Of a stretch of 64,000 bases of DNA, positions 1 to 11,965 are shown one piece after another; the stretch's first letter is position 1, and each line of letters begins with the position of its first letter. The stretch is taken from the NCBI GenBank assembly GCA_022605955.1, contig JAKCOZ010000658.1, forward strand, positions 35,201 to 99,200, read 5' to 3'. Position numbers and translations under genes: made by a program. The notes beneath the pieces are model-generated. The model made no database searches, was not told the DNA's origin, and worked only from the letters and a program-made list of their open reading frames with translations. This DNA comes from Rallus limicola (Eukaryota; Chordata; Aves; Gruiformes; Rallidae).

Positions 1-85
1 TCCCTCTTTCCAGGCAAAGGAAAAGGCTGAGAGCCAAAGTGACAGGGTCTGCTCGTGTGTCCTGTTAGGAGGTTTCAGACAAGCT
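1..85 (+). repeat. Partial satellite unit at left window edge
   Basis: These 85 bp are phases 114-198 of the unit and match consensus. The array continues beyond the left edge; no boundary with other DNA is present. Confidence 0.95.
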
Positions 86-681
86 ATGCCTTTCAGGCCT
101 AGCTTCTTTACTTTGGGAGTTATTGCTGGACGTTTAGCATGTTTTGAACTGCAGTCTGCTAGGGCCGAGAAAAGCACCGTAGGAGGTTCCAGGCATGTTC
201 CCTCTTTCCAGGCAAAGGAAAAGTCTGAGAGCCAAAGTGACAGGGTCTGCTCGTGTGTCCTGTTAGGAGGTTTCAGACGAGCTATGCCTTTCAGGCCTAG
301 CTTCTTTACTTTGGGAGTTATTGCTGGACGTTTAGCATGTTTTGAACTGCAGTCTGCTAGGGCCGAGAAAAGCACCGTAGTAGGTTCCAGGCATGTTCCC
401 TCTTTCCAGGCAAAGGAAAAGGCTGAGAGCCAAAGTGACAGGGTCTGCTCGTGTGTCCTGTTAGGAGGTTTCAGACAAGCTATGCCTTTCAGGCCTAGCT
501 TCTTTACTTTGGGAGTTATTGCTGGACGTTTAGCATGTTTTGAACTGCAGTCTGCTAGGGCCGAGAAAAGCACCGTAGGAGGTTCCAGGCATGTTCCCTC
601 TTTCCAGGCAAAGGAAAAGGCTGAGAACCAAAGTGACAGGGTCTGCTCGTGTGTCCTGTTAGGAGGTTTCAGACAAGCTAT

Positions 682-769
682 GCCTTTCAGGCCTAGCTTC
701 TTTACTTTGGGAGTTATTGCTGGACGTTTAGCATGTTTTGAACTGCAGTCTGCTAGGGCCGAGAAAAGC
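682..769. repeat. Imperfect inverted repeat inside the unit (shown in unit 4)
   Basis: The left arm GCCTTTCAGGCCTAGC (phases 3-18) is largely complementary to the right arm GCTAGGGCCGAGAAAAGC (phases 73-90). I count 14 pairs: GC, then TTTC against GAAA, then GGCC against GGCC, then TAGC against GCTA, interrupted by two mismatches and two bulged G residues. The intervening loop is 54 nt. The element recurs in every unit. Dyad-symmetric DNA that may form cruciforms is a known theme in some centromeric satellites, but function here is inference; the long loop makes a stable cruciform uncertain. The stop-type variant (phases 82 and 85) and the A-to-C variant at phase 16 each weaken a pair with no compensating change. 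Confidence 0.5.
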
Positions 770-773
770 ACCG

Positions 774-872
774 TAGGAGGTTCCAGGCATGTTCCCTCTT
801 TCCAGGCAAAGGAAAAGGCTGAGAGCCAAAGTGACAGGGTCTGCTCGTGTGTCCTGTTAGGAGGTTTCAGAC
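774..872 (+). repeat. Internal direct repeat TAGGAGGTTYCAGRC within the unit (shown in unit 4)
   Basis: Phases 95-109 and 179-193 carry a 15-bp motif matching at 13 of 15 positions, 84 bp apart. GTCTGCT also occurs twice, at 69-75 and 160-166, 91 bp apart, in the same order relative to the 15-mer. Two collinear repeated blocks at 84-91 bp suggest the 198-bp unit may descend from an older dimer of roughly 90-100 bp, now strongly diverged. This could also be chance similarity in short words. Confidence 0.4.
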
Positions 873-3451
873 AAGCTATGCCTTTCAGGCCTAGCTTCTT
901 TACTTTGGGAGTTATTGCTGGACGTTTAGCATGTTTTGAACTGCAGTCTGCTAGGGCCGAGAAAAGCACCGTAGGAGGTTCCAGGCATGTTCCCTCTTTC
1001 CAGGCAAAGGAAAAGGCTGAGAGCCAAAGTGACAGGGTCTGCTCGTGTGTCCTGTTAGGAGGTTTCAGACAAGCTATGCCTTTCAGGCCTAGCTTCTTTA
1101 CTTTGGGAGTTATTGCTGGACGTTTAGCATGTTTTGAACTGCAGTCTGCTAGGGCCGAGAAAAGCACCGTAGGAGGTTCCAGGCATGTTCCCTCTTTCCA
1201 GGCAAAGGAAAAGTCTGAGAGCCAAAGTGACAGGGTCTGCTCGTGTGTCCTGTTAGGAGGTTTCAGACGAGCTATGCCTTTCAGGCCTAGCTTCTTTACT
1301 TTGGGAGTTATTGCTGGACGTTTAGCATGTTTTGAACTGCAGTCTGCTAGGGCCGAGAAAAGCACCGTAGTAGGTTCCAGGCATGTTCCCTCTTTCCAGG
1401 CAAAGGAAAAGGCTGAGAGCCAAAGTGACAGGGTCTGCTCGTGTGTCCTGTTAGGAGGTTTCAGACAAGCTATGCCTTTCAGGCCTAGCTTCTTTACTTT
1501 GGGAGTTATTGCTGGACGTTTAGCATGTTTTGAACTGCAGTCTGCTAGGGCCGAGAAAAGCACCGTAGGAGGTTCCAGGCATGTTCCCTCTTTCCAGGCA
1601 AAGGAAAAGGCTGAGAGCCAAAGTGACAGGGTCTGCTCGTGTGTCCTGTTAGGAGGTTTCAGACAAGCTATGCCTTTCAGGCCTAGCTTCTTTACTTTGG
1701 GAGTTATTGCTGGACGTTTAGCATGTTTTGAACTGCAGTCTGCTAGGGCCGAGAAAAGCACCGTAGGAGGTTCCAGGCATGTTCCCTCTTTCCAGGCAAA
1801 GGAAAAGTCTGAGAGCCAAAGTGACAGGGTCTGCTCGTGTGTCCTGTTAGGAGGTTTCAGACGAGCTATGCCTTTCAGGCCTAGCTTCTTTTCTTTGGGA
1901 GTTATTGCTGGACGTTTAGCATGTTTTGAACTGCAGTCTGCTAGGGCCGAGAAAAGCACCGTAGTAGGTTCCAGGCATGTTCCCTCTTTCCAGGCAAAGG
2001 AAAAGGCTGAGAGCCAAAGTGACAGGGTCTGCTCGTGTGTCCTGTTAGGAGGTTTCAGACAAGCTATGCCTTTCAGGCCTAGCTTCTTTACTTTGGGAGT
2101 TATTGCTGGACGTTTAGCATGTTTTGAACTGCAGTCTGCTAGGGCCGAGAAAAGCACCGTAGGAGGTTCCAGGCATGTTCCCTCTTTCCAGGCAAAGGAA
2201 AAGGCTGAGAACCAAAGTGACAGGGTCTGCTCGTGTGTCCTGTTAGGAGGTTTCAGACAAGCTATGCCTTTCAGGCCTAGCTTCTTTACTTTGGGAGTTA
2301 TTGCTGGACGTTTAGCATGTTTTGAACTGCAGTCTGCTAGGGCCGAGAAAAGCACCGTAGGAGGTTCCAGGCATGTTCCCTCTTTCCAGGCAAAGGAAAA
2401 GGCTGAGAGCCAAAGTGACAGGGTCTGCTCGTGTGTCCTGTTAGGAGGTTTCAGACAAGCTATGCCTTTCAGGCCTAGCTTCTTTACTTTGGGAGTTATT
2501 GCTGGACGTTTAGCATGTTTTGAACTGCAGTCTGCTAGGGCCGAGAAAAGCACCGTAGGAGGTTCCAGGCATGTTCCCTCTTTCCAGGCAAAGGAAAAGG
2601 CTGAGAGCCAAAGTGACAGGGTCTGCTCGTGTGTCCTGTTAGGAGGTTTCAGACAAGCTATGCCTTTCAGGCCTAGCTTCTTTACTTTGGGAGTTATTGC
2701 TGGACGTTTAGCATGTTTTGAACTGCAGTCTGCTAGGGCCGAGAAAAGCACCGTAGGAGGTTCCAGGCATGTTCCCTCTTTCCAGGCAAAGGAAAAGGCT
2801 GAGAGCCAAAGTGACAGGGTCTGCTCGTGTGTCCTGTCAGGAGGTTTCAGACAAGCTATGCCTTTCAGGCCTAGCTTCTTTACTTTGGGAGTTATTGCTG
2901 GACGTTTAGCATGTTTTGAACTGCAGTCTGCTAGGGCCGAGAAAAGCACCGTAGGAGGTTCCAGGCATGTTCCCTCTTTCCAGGCAAAGGAAAAGGCTGA
3001 GAGCCAAAGTGACAGGGTCTGCTCGTGTGTCCTGTTAGGAGGTTTCAGACAAGCTATGCCTTTCAGGCCTAGCTTCTTTACTTTGGGAGTTATTGCTGGA
3101 CGTTTAGCATGTTTTGAACTGCAGTCTGCTAGGGCCGAGAAAAGCACCGTAGGAGGTTCCAGGCATGTTCCCTCTTTCCAGGCAAAGGAAAAGGCTGAGA
3201 GCCAAAGTGACAGGGTCTGCTCGTGTGTCCTGTTAGGAGGTTTCAGACAAGCTATGCCTTTCAGGCCTAGCTTCTTTACTTTGGGAGTTATTGCTGGACG
3301 TTTAGCATGTTTTGAACTGCAGTCTGCTAGGGCCGAGAAAAGCACCGTAGGAGGTTCCAGGCATGTTCCCTCTTTCCAGGCAAAGGAAAAGGCTGAGAGC
3401 CAAAGTGACAGGGTCTGCTCGTGTGTCCTGTCAGGAGGTTTCAGACAAGCT

Positions 3452-3649
3452 ATGCCTTTCAGGCCTAGCTTCTTTACTTTGGGAGTTATTGCTGGACGTT
3501 TAGCATGTTTTGAACTGCAGTCTGCTAGGGCCAAGTAAAGCACCGTAGGAGGTTCCAGGCATGTTCCCTCTTTCCAGGCAAAGGAAAAGGCTGAGAGCCA
3601 AAGTGACAGGGTCTGCTCGTGTGTCCTGTTAGGAGGTTTCAGACAAGCT
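3452..3649 (+). repeat. Satellite unit with stop-type double substitution (unit 18; same in units 31, 57, 69)
   Basis: Phases 79-87 read GCCAAGTAA instead of GCCGAGAAA, that is G82A and A85T together. The same pair occurs in units starting at 6026, 11174 and 13550. The four copies come from two layers of amplification: 13 units apart inside a 39-unit HOR (18 and 31, 57 and 69) and 39 or 38 units apart between HOR copies. G82A alone occurs in units 200 and 216 and is a CpG-to-CpA change, so it may be a precursor or an independent event. Confidence 0.85.
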
Positions 3650-6600
3650 ATGCCTTTCAGGCCTAGCTTCTTTACTTTGGGAGTTATTGCTGGACGTTTA
3701 GCATGTTTTGAACTGCAGTCTGCTAGGGCCGAGAAAAGCACCGTAGGAGGTTCCAGGCATGTTCCCTCTTTCCAGGCAAAGGAAAAGGCTGAGAGCCAAA
3801 GTGACAGGGTCTGCTCGTGTGTCCTGTTAGGAGGTTTCAGACAAGCTACGCCTTTCAGGCCTAGCTTCTTTACTTTGGGAGTTATTGCTGGACGTTTAGC
3901 ATGTTTTGAACTGCAGTCTGCTAGGGCCGAGAAAAGCACCGTAGGAGGTTCCAGGCATGTTCCCTCTTTCCAGGCAAAGGAAAAGGCTGAGAGCCAAAGT
4001 GACAGGGTCTGCTCGTGTGTCCTGTTAGGAGGTTTCAGACAAGCTATGCCTTTCAGGCCTAGCTTCTTTACTTTGGGAGTTATTGCTGGACGTTTAGCAT
4101 GTTTTGAACTGCAGTCTGCTAGGGCCGAGAAAAGCACCGTAGGAGGTTCCAGGCATGTTCCCTCTTTCCAGGCAAAGGAAAAGGCTGAGAGCCAAAGTGA
4201 CAGGGTCTGCTCGTGTGTCCTGTTAGGAGGTTTCAGACAAGCTATGCCTTTCAGGCCTAGCTTCTTTACTTTGGGAGTTATTGCTGGACGTTTAGCATGT
4301 TTTGAACTGCAGTCTGCTAGGGCCGAGAAAAGCACCGTAGGAGGTTCCAGGCATGTTCCCTCTTTCCAGGCAAAGGAAAAGGCTGAGAGCCAAAGTGACA
4401 GGGTCTGCTCGTGTGTCCTGTTAGGAGGTTTCAGACAAGCTATGCCTTTCAGGCCTAGCTTCTTTACTTTGGGAGTTATTGCTGGACGTTTAGCATGTTT
4501 TGAACTGCAGTCTGCTAGGGCCGAGAAAAGCACCGTAGGAGGTTCCAGGCATGTTCCCTCTTTCCAGGCAAAGGAAAAGTCTGAGAGCCAAAGTGACAGG
4601 GTCTGCTCGTGTGTCCTGTTAGGAGGTTTCAGACGAGCTATGCCTTTCAGGCCTAGCTTCTTTACTTTGGGAGTTATTGCTGGACGTTTAGCATGTTTTG
4701 AACTGCAGTCTGCTAGGGCCGAGAAAAGCACCGTAGTAGGTTCCAGGCATGTTCCCTCTTTCCAGGCAAAGGAAAAGGCTGAGAGCCAAAGTGACAGGGT
4801 CTGCTCGTGTGTCCTGTTAGGAGGTTTCAGACGAGCTATGCCTTTCAGGCCTAGCTTCTTTACTTTGGGAGTTATTGCTGGACGTTTAGCATGTTTTGAA
4901 CTGCAGTCTGCTAGGGCCGAGAAAAGCACCGTAGGAGGTTCCAGGCATGTTCCCTCTTTCCAGGCAAAGGAAAAGGCTGAGAACCAAAGTGACAGGGTCT
5001 GCTTGTGTGTCCTGTTAGGAGGTTTCAGACAAGCTATGCCTTTCAGGCCTAGCTTCTTTACTTTGGGAGTTATTGCTGGACGTTTAGCATGTTTTGAACT
5101 GCAGTCTGCTAGGGCCGAGAAAAGCACCGTAGGAGGTTCCAGGCATGTTCCCTCTTTCCAGGCAAAGGAAAAGGCTGAGAGCCAAAGTGACAGGGTCTGC
5201 TCGTGTGTCCTGTTAGGAGGTTTCAGACAAGCTATGCCTTTCAGGCCTAGCTTCTTTACTTTGGGAGTTATTGCTGGACGTTTAGCATGTTTTGAACTGC
5301 AGTCTGCTAGGGCCGAGAAAAGCACCGTAGGAGGTTCCAGGCATGTTCCCTCTTTCCAGGCAAAGGAAAAGGCTGAGAGCCAAAGTGACAGGGTCTGCTC
5401 GTGTGTCCTGTTAGGAGGTTTCAGACAAGCTATGCCTTTCAGGCCTAGCTTCTTTACTTTGGGTGTTATTGCTGGACGTTTAGCATGTTTTGAACTGCAG
5501 TCTGCTAGGGCCGAGAAAAGCACCGTAGGAGGTTCCAGGCATGTTCCCTCTTTCCAGGCAAAGGAAAAGGCTGAGAACCAAAGTGACAGGGTCTGCTTGT
5601 GTGTCCTGTTAGGAGGTTTCAGACAAGCTATGCCTTTCAGGCCTAGCTTCTTTACTTTGGGAGTTATTGCTGGACGTTTAGCATGTTTTGAACTGCAGTC
5701 TGCTAGGGCCGAGAAAAGCACCGTAGGAGGTTCCAGGCATGTTCCCTCTTTCCAGGCAAAGGAAAAGGCTGAGAGCCAAAGTGACAGGGTCTGCTCGTGT
5801 GTCCTGTTAGGAGGTTTCAGACAAGCTATGCCTTTCAGGCCTAGCTTCTTTACTTTGGGAGTTATTGCTGGACGTTTAGCATGTTTTGAACTGCAGTCTG
5901 CTAGGGCCGAGAAAAGCACCGTAGGAGGTTCCAGGCATGTTCCCTCTTTCCAGGCAAAGGAAAAGGCTGAGAACCAAAGTGACAGGGTCTGCTTGTGTGT
6001 CCTGTTAGGAGGTTTCAGACAAGCTATGCCTTTCAGGCCTAGCTTCTTTACTTTGGGAGTTATTGCTGGACGTTTAGCATGTTTTGAACTGCAGTCTGCT
6101 AGGGCCAAGTAAAGCACCGTAGGAGGTTCCAGGCATGTTCCCTCTTTCCAGGCAAAGGAAAAGGCTGAGAGCCAAAGTGACAGGGTCTGCTCGTGTGTCC
6201 TGTTAGGAGGTTTCAGACAAGCTATGCCTTTCAGGCCTAGCTTCTTTACTTTGGGAGTTATTGCTGGACGTTTAGCATGTTTTGAACTGCAGTCTGCTAG
6301 GGCCGAGAAAAGCACCGTAGGAGGTTCCAGGCATGTTCCCTCTTTCCAGGCAAAGGAAAAGGCTGAGAGCCAAAGTGACAGGGTCTGCTCGTGTGTCCTG
6401 TTAGGAGGTTTCAGACAAGCTACGCCTTTCAGGCCTAGCTTCTTTACTTTGGGCGTTATTGCTGGACGTTTAGCATGTTTTGAACTGCAGTCTGCTAGGG
6501 CCGAGAAAAGCATCGTAGGAGGTTCCAGGCATGTTCCCTCTTTCCAGGCAAAGGAAAAGGCTGAGAGCCAAAGTGACAGGGTCTGCTCGTGTGTCCTGTT

Positions 6601-9600
6601 AGGAGGTTTCAGACAAGCTATGCCTTTCAGGCCTAGCTTCTTTACTTTGGGAGTTATTGCTGGACGTTTAGCATGTTTTGAACTGCAGTCTGCTAGGGCC
6701 GAGAAAAGCACCGTAGGAGGTTCCAGGCATGTTCCCTCTTTCCAGGCAAAGGAAAAGGCTGAGAGCCAAAGTGACAGGGTCTGCTCGTGTGTCCTGTTAG
6801 GAGGTTTCAGACAAGCTATGCCTTTCAGGCCTAGCTTCTTTACTTTGGGAGTTATTGCTGGACGTTTAGCATGTTTTGAACTGCAGTCTGCTAGGGCCGA
6901 GAAAAGCACCGTAGGAGGTTCCAGGCATGTTCCCTCTTTCCAGGCAAAGGAAAAGGCTGAGAGCCAAAGTGACAGGGTCTGCTCGTGTGTCCTGTTAGGA
7001 GGTTTCAGACAAGCTATGCCTTTCAGGCCTAGCTTCTTTACTTTGGGAGTTATTGCTGGACGTTTAGCATGTTTTGAACTGCAGTCTGCTAGGGCCGAGA
7101 AAAGCACCGTAGGAGGTTCCAGGCATGTTCCCTCTTTCCAGGCAAAGGAAAAGGCTGAGAGCCAAAGTGACAGGGTCTGCTCGTGTGTCCTGTTAGGAGG
7201 TTTCAGACAAGCTATGCCTTTCAGGCCTAGCTTCTTTACTTTGGGAGTTATTGCTGGACGTTTAGCATGTTTTGAACTGCAGTCTGCTAGGGCCGAGAAA
7301 AGCACCGTAGGAGGTTCCAGGCATGTTCCCTCTTTCCAGGCAAAGGAAAAGGCTGAGAGCCAAAGTGACAGGGTCTGCTCGTGTGTCCTGTTAGGAGGTT
7401 TCAGACAAGCTATGCCTTTCAGGCCTAGCTTCTTTACTTTGGGAGTTATTGCTGGACGTTTAGCATGTTTTGAACTGCAGTCTGCTAGGGCCGAGAAAAG
7501 CACCGTAGGAGGTTCCAGGCATGTTCCCTCTTTCCAGGCAAAGGAAAAGGCTGAGAGCCAAAGTGACAGGGTCTGCTCGTGTGTCCTGTTAGGAGGTTTC
7601 AGACAAGCTATGCCTTTCAGGCCTAGCTTCTTTACTTTGGGAGTTATTGCTGGACGTTTAGCATGTTTTGAACTGCAGTCTGCTAGGGCCGAGAAAAGCA
7701 CCGTAGGAGGTTCCAGGCATGTTCCCTCTTTCCAGGCAAAGGAAAAGGCTGAGAACCAAAGTGACAGGGTCTGCTCGTGTGTCCTGTTAGGAGGTTTCAG
7801 ACAAGCTATGCCTTTCAGGCCTAGCTTCTTTACTTTGGGAGTTATTGCTGGACGTTTAGCATGTTTTGAACTGCAGTCTGCTAGGGCCGAGAAAAGCACC
7901 GTAGGAGGTTCCAGGCATGTTCCCTCTTTCCAGGCAAAGGAAAAGGCTGAGAGCCAAAGTGACAGGGTCTGCTCGTGTGTCCTTTTAGGAGGTTTCAGAC
8001 AAGCTATGCCTTTCAGGCCTAGCTTCTTTACTTTGGGAGTTATTGCTGGACGTTTAGCATGTTTTGAACTGCAGTCTGCTAGGGCCGAGAAAAGCACCGT
8101 AGGAGGTTCCAGGCATGTTCCCTCTTTCCAGGCAAAGGAAAAGGCTGAGAGCCAAAGTGACAGGGTCTGCTCGTGTGTCCTGTTAGGAGGTTTCAGACAA
8201 GCTATGCCTTTCAGGCCTAGCTTCTTTACTTTGGGAGTTATTGCTGGACGTTTAGCATGTTTTGAACTGCAGTCTGCTAGGGCCGAGAAAAGCACCGTAG
8301 GAGGTTCCAGGCATGTTCCCTCTTTCCAGGCAAAGGAAAAGGCTGAGAGCCAAAGTGACAGGGTCTGCTCGTGTGTCCTGTTAGGAGGTTTAAGACAAGC
8401 TATGCCTTTCAGGCCTAGCTTCTTTACTTTGGGAGTTATTGCTGGACGTTTAGCATGTTTTGAACTGCAGTCTGCTAGGGCCGAGAAAAGCACCGTAGGA
8501 GGTTCCAGGCATGTTCCCTCTTTCCAGGCAAAGGAAAAGGCTGAGAGCCAAAGTGACAGGGTCTGCTCGTGTGTCCTGTTAGGAGGTTTCAGACAAGCTA
8601 TGCCTTTCAGGCCTAGCTTCTTTACTTTGGGAGTTATTGCTGGACGTTTAGCATGTTTTGAACTGCAGTCTGCTAGGGCCGAGAAAAGCACCGTAGGAGG
8701 TTCCAGGCATGTTCCCTCTTTCCAGGCAAAGGAAAAGGCTGAGAGCCAAAGTGACAGGGTCTGCTCGTGTGTCCTGTCAGGAGGTTTCAGACAAGCTATG
8801 CCTTTCAGGCCTAGCTTCTTTACTTTTGGAGTTATTGCTGGACGTTTAGCATGTTTTGAACTGCAGTCTGCTAGGGCCGAGAAAAGCACCGTAGGAGGTT
8901 CCAGGCATGTTCCCTCTTTCCAGGCAAAGGAAAAGGCTGAGAGCCAAAGTGACAGGGTCTGCTCGTGTGTCCTGTTAGGAGGTTTCAGACAAGCTATGCC
9001 TTTCAGGCCTAGCTTCTTTACTTTGGGAGTTATTGCTGGACGTTTAGCATGTTTTGAATTGCACTCTGCTAGGGCCGAGAAAAGCACCGTAGGAGGTTCC
9101 AGGCATGTTCCCTCTTTCCAGGCAAAGGAAAAGGCTGAGAGCCAAAGTGACAGGGTCTGCTCGTGTGTCCTGTTAGGAGGTTTCAGACAAGCTATGCCTT
9201 TCAGGCCTAGCTTCTTTACTTTGGGAGTTATTGCTGGACGTTTAGCATGTTTTGAACTGCAGTCTGCTAGGGCCGAGAAAAGCACCGTAGGAGGTTCCAG
9301 GCATGTTCCCTCTTTCCAGGCAAAGGAAAAGGCTGAGAGCCAAAGTGACAGGGTCTGCTCGTGTGTCCTGTTAGGAGGTTTCAGACAAGCTATGCCTTTC
9401 AGGCCTAGCTTCTTTACTTTGGGAGTTATTGCTGGACGTTTAGCATGTTTTGAACTGCAGTCTGCTAGGGCCGAGAAAAGCACCGTAGGAGGTTCCAGGC
9501 ATGTTCCCTCTTTCCAGGCAAAGGAAAAGGCTGAGAGCCAAAGTGACAGGGTCTGCTCGTGTGTCCTGTTAGGAGGTTTCAGACAAGCTATGCCTTTCAG

Positions 9601-9787
9601 GCCTAGCTTCTTTACTTTGGGAGTTATTGCTGGACGTTTAGCATGTTTTGAACTGCAGTCTGCTAGGGCCGAGAAAAGCACCGTAGGAGGTTCCAGGCAT
9701 GTTCCCTCTTTCCAGGCAAAGGAAAAGGCTGAGAGCCAAAGTGACAGGGTCTGCTCGTGTGTCCTGTTAGGAGGTTTCAGACAAGCT

Positions 9788-9985
9788 ATGCCTTTCAGGC
9801 CTAGCTTCTTTACTTTGGGAGTTATTGCTGGACGTGTAGCATGTTTTGGATTTCAGTCTGCTAGGGCCGAGAAAAGCACCGTAGGAGGTTCCAGGCATGT
9901 TCCCTCTTTCCAGGCAAAGGAAAAGGCTGAGAGCCAAAGTGACAGGGTCTGCTCGTGTGTCCTGTTAGGAGGTTTCAGACAAGCT
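9788..9985 (+). repeat. Diverged unit with clustered substitutions near phase 49-66 (unit 50)
   Basis: Four changes lie within 18 bp: T49G, A62G, C64T and G66T, giving CGTGTAGC and GGATTTCAG. The PstI site is lost. On the minus strand the change creates a TGA that ends the otherwise open minus frame. Its HOR partner is unit 87 (17114-17311). T49G alone recurs in units 93, 118, 149 and 178, which ties the 39-unit and 32-unit HORs to a common ancestor. Confidence 0.8.
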
Positions 9986-11965
9986 ATGCCTTTCAGGCCT
10001 AGCTTCTTTACTTTGGGAGTTATTGCTGGACGTTTAGCATGTTTTGAACTGCAGTCTGCTAGGGCCGAGAAAAGCACCGTAGGAGGTTCCAGGCATGTTC
10101 CCTCTTTCCAGGCAAAGGAAAAGGCTGAGAGCCAAAGTGACAGGGTCTGCTCGTGTGTCCTGTTAGGAGGTTTCAGACAAGCTATGCCTTTCAGGCCTAG
10201 CTTCTTTACTTTGGGAGTTATTGCTGGACGTTTAGCATGTTTTGAACTGCAGTCTGCTAGGGCCGAGAAAAGCACCGTAGGAGGTTCCAGGCATGTTCCC
10301 TCTTTCCAGGCAAAGGAAAAGGCTGAGAGCCAAAGTGACAGGGTCTGCTCGTGTGTCCTGTCAGGAGGTTTCAGACAAGCTATGCCTTTCAGGCCTAGCT
10401 TCTTTACTTTGGGAGTTATTGCTGGACGTTTAGCATGTTTTGAACTGCAGTCTGCTAGGGCCGAGAAAAGCACCGTAGGAGGTTCCAGGCATGTTCCCTC
10501 TTTCCAGGCAAAGGAAAAGGCTGAGAGCCAAAGTGACAGGGTCTGCTCGTGTGTCCTGTCAGGAGGTTTCAGACAAGCTATGCCTTTCAGGCCTAGCTTC
10601 TTTACTTTGGGAGTTATTGCTGGACGTTTAGCATGTTTTGAACTGCAGTCTGCTAGGGCCGAGAAAAGCACCGTAGGAGGTTCCAGGCATGTTCCCTCTT
10701 TCCAGGCAAAGGAAAAGGCTGAGAGCCAAAGTGACAGGGTCTGCTCGTGTGTCCTGTTAGGAGGTTTCAGACAAGCTATGCCTTTCAGGCCTAGCTTCTT
10801 TACTTTGGGAGTTATTGCTGGACGTTTAGCATGTTTTGAACTGCAGTCTGCTAGGGCCGAGAAAAGCACCGTAGGAGGTTCCAGGCATGTTCCCTCTTTC
10901 CAGGCAAAGGAAAAGGCTGAGAGCCAAAGTGACAGGGTCTGCTCGTGTGTCCTGTTAGGAGGTTTCAGACAAGCTATGCCTTTCAGGCCTAGCTTCTTTA
11001 CTTTGGGAGTTATTGCTGGACGTTTAGCATGTTTTGAACTGCAGTCTGCTAGGGCCGAGAAAAGCACCGTAGGAGGTTCCAGGCATGTTCCCTCTTTCCA
11101 GGCAAAGGAAAAGGCTGAGAGCCAAAGTGACAGGGTCTGCTCGTGTGTCCTGTCAGGAGGTTTCAGACAAGCTATGCCTTTCAGGCCTAGCTTCTTTACT
11201 TTGGGAGTTATTGCTGGACGTTTAGCATGTTTTGAACTGCAGTCTGCTAGGGCCAAGTAAAGCACCGTAGGAGGTTCCAGGCATGTTCCCTCTTTCCAGG
11301 CAAAGGAAAAGGCTGAGAGCCAAAGTGACAGGGTCTGCTCGTGTGTCCTGTTAGGAGGTTTCAGACAAGCTATGCCTTTCAGGCCTAGCTTCTTTACTTT
11401 GGGAGTTATTGCTGGACGTTTAGCATGTTTTGAACTGCAGTCTGCTAGGGCCGAGAAAAGCACCGTAGGAGGTTCCAGGCATGTTCCCTCTTTCCAGGCA
11501 AAGGAAAAGGCTGAGAGCCAAAGTGACAGGGTCTGCTCGTGTGTCCTGTTAGGAGGTTTCAGACAAGCTACGCCTTTCAGGCCTAGCTTCTTTACTTTGG
11601 GAGTTATTGCTGGACGTTTAGCATGTTTTGAACTGCAGTCTGCTAGGGCCGAGAAAAGCACCGTAGGAGGTTCCAGGCATGTTCCCTCTTTCCAGGCAAA
11701 GGAAAAGGCTGAGAGCCAAAGTGACAGGGTCTGCTCGTGTGTCCTGTTAGGAGGTTTCAGACAAGCTATGCCTTTCAGGCCTAGCTTCTTTACTTTGGGA
11801 GTTATTGCTGGACGTTTAGCATGTTTTGAACTGCAGTCTGCTAGGGCCGAGAAAAGCACCGTAGGAGGTTCCAGGCATGTTCCCTCTTTCCAGGCAAAGG
11901 AAAAGGCTGAGAGCCAAAGTGACAGGGTCTGCTCGTGTGTCCTGTTAGGAGGTTTCAGACAAGCT

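Larger units (their letters stand above)
680..877 (+). repeat. Reference consensus satellite unit (unit 4)
   Basis: This unit carries the majority base at every marker position and is a convenient reference. Landmarks by phase: AGGCCT palindrome (StuI site) at 10-15, CTGCAG (PstI site) at 64-69, TTCCAGGCA at 102-110 and again at 121-129, TAGGAGGTT at 95-103 and again at 179-187. CpG sites lie at 46-47, 81-82, 93-94 and 167-168. Main variant positions in other units: 2 (T to C), 12 (G to T), 16 (A to C), 17 (G to T), 26 (C to T), 30 (G to T or A), 32 (G to A), 38 (T to A), 49 (T to G), 82 and 85 (stop variant), 98 (G to T), 139 (G to T), 146 (G to A), 167 (C to T), 179 (T to C), 183 (A to G), 194 (A to G). 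Confidence 0.95.
86..2659 (+). repeat. Local 8-unit pattern, units 1-13 (1.6 copies)
   Basis: Units 1-3 carry in order the phase 139 G-to-T plus phase 194 A-to-G pair, then phase 98 G-to-T, then phase 146 G-to-A, followed by two consensus units. The same order returns in units 9-13 (from 1670), an offset of 8 units (1,584 bp). Units 6-8 carry a shortened version (139/194 pair, then 98, then consensus). Unit 10 also has a private A-to-T at phase 25. The ordered succession of three independent markers makes chance recurrence unlikely. The same trio reappears at units 23-25 in the adjacent 39-unit HOR. Confidence 0.8.
2660..10381 (+). repeat. 39-unit higher-order repeat, copy 1 (units 14-52)
   Basis: Marker order by unit: 14 and 17 T179C; 18 stop variant; 20 ACG start; 23 the 139/194 pair; 24 G98T with A194G; 25, 28 and 30 G146A with C167T; 31 stop variant; 33 ACG start with C92T; 39 G146A alone; 40 a silent change in the phase 177 codon; 44 T179C; 45 G30T; 46 the AATTGCACTC form; 50 the clustered form with GGATTTCAG; 52 T179C. 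This succession recurs in the next copy at an offset of 39, then 38, then 37 units. The copy itself contains a nested duplication: stop variant, consensus, ACG-start at units 18-20 and again at 31-33, 13 units apart. A change in the phase 187-189 codon of unit 42 is private. Confidence 0.85.

Noticed and set aside
658..682. AGGAGG upstream of every ATG as a ribosome binding site, suggesting a bacterial or phage repeat gene
   Set aside because: The spacing is 13 nt, longer than usual, and it recurs inside the open frame at every unit as part of the satellite. A 64-kb perfect tandem array is not a bacterial operon layout.
9838..9856. GGATTTCAG form in units 50 and 87 as a splice acceptor
   Set aside because: It has no extended pyrimidine tract, and the two copies are related by HOR duplication, so recurrence carries no independent support.
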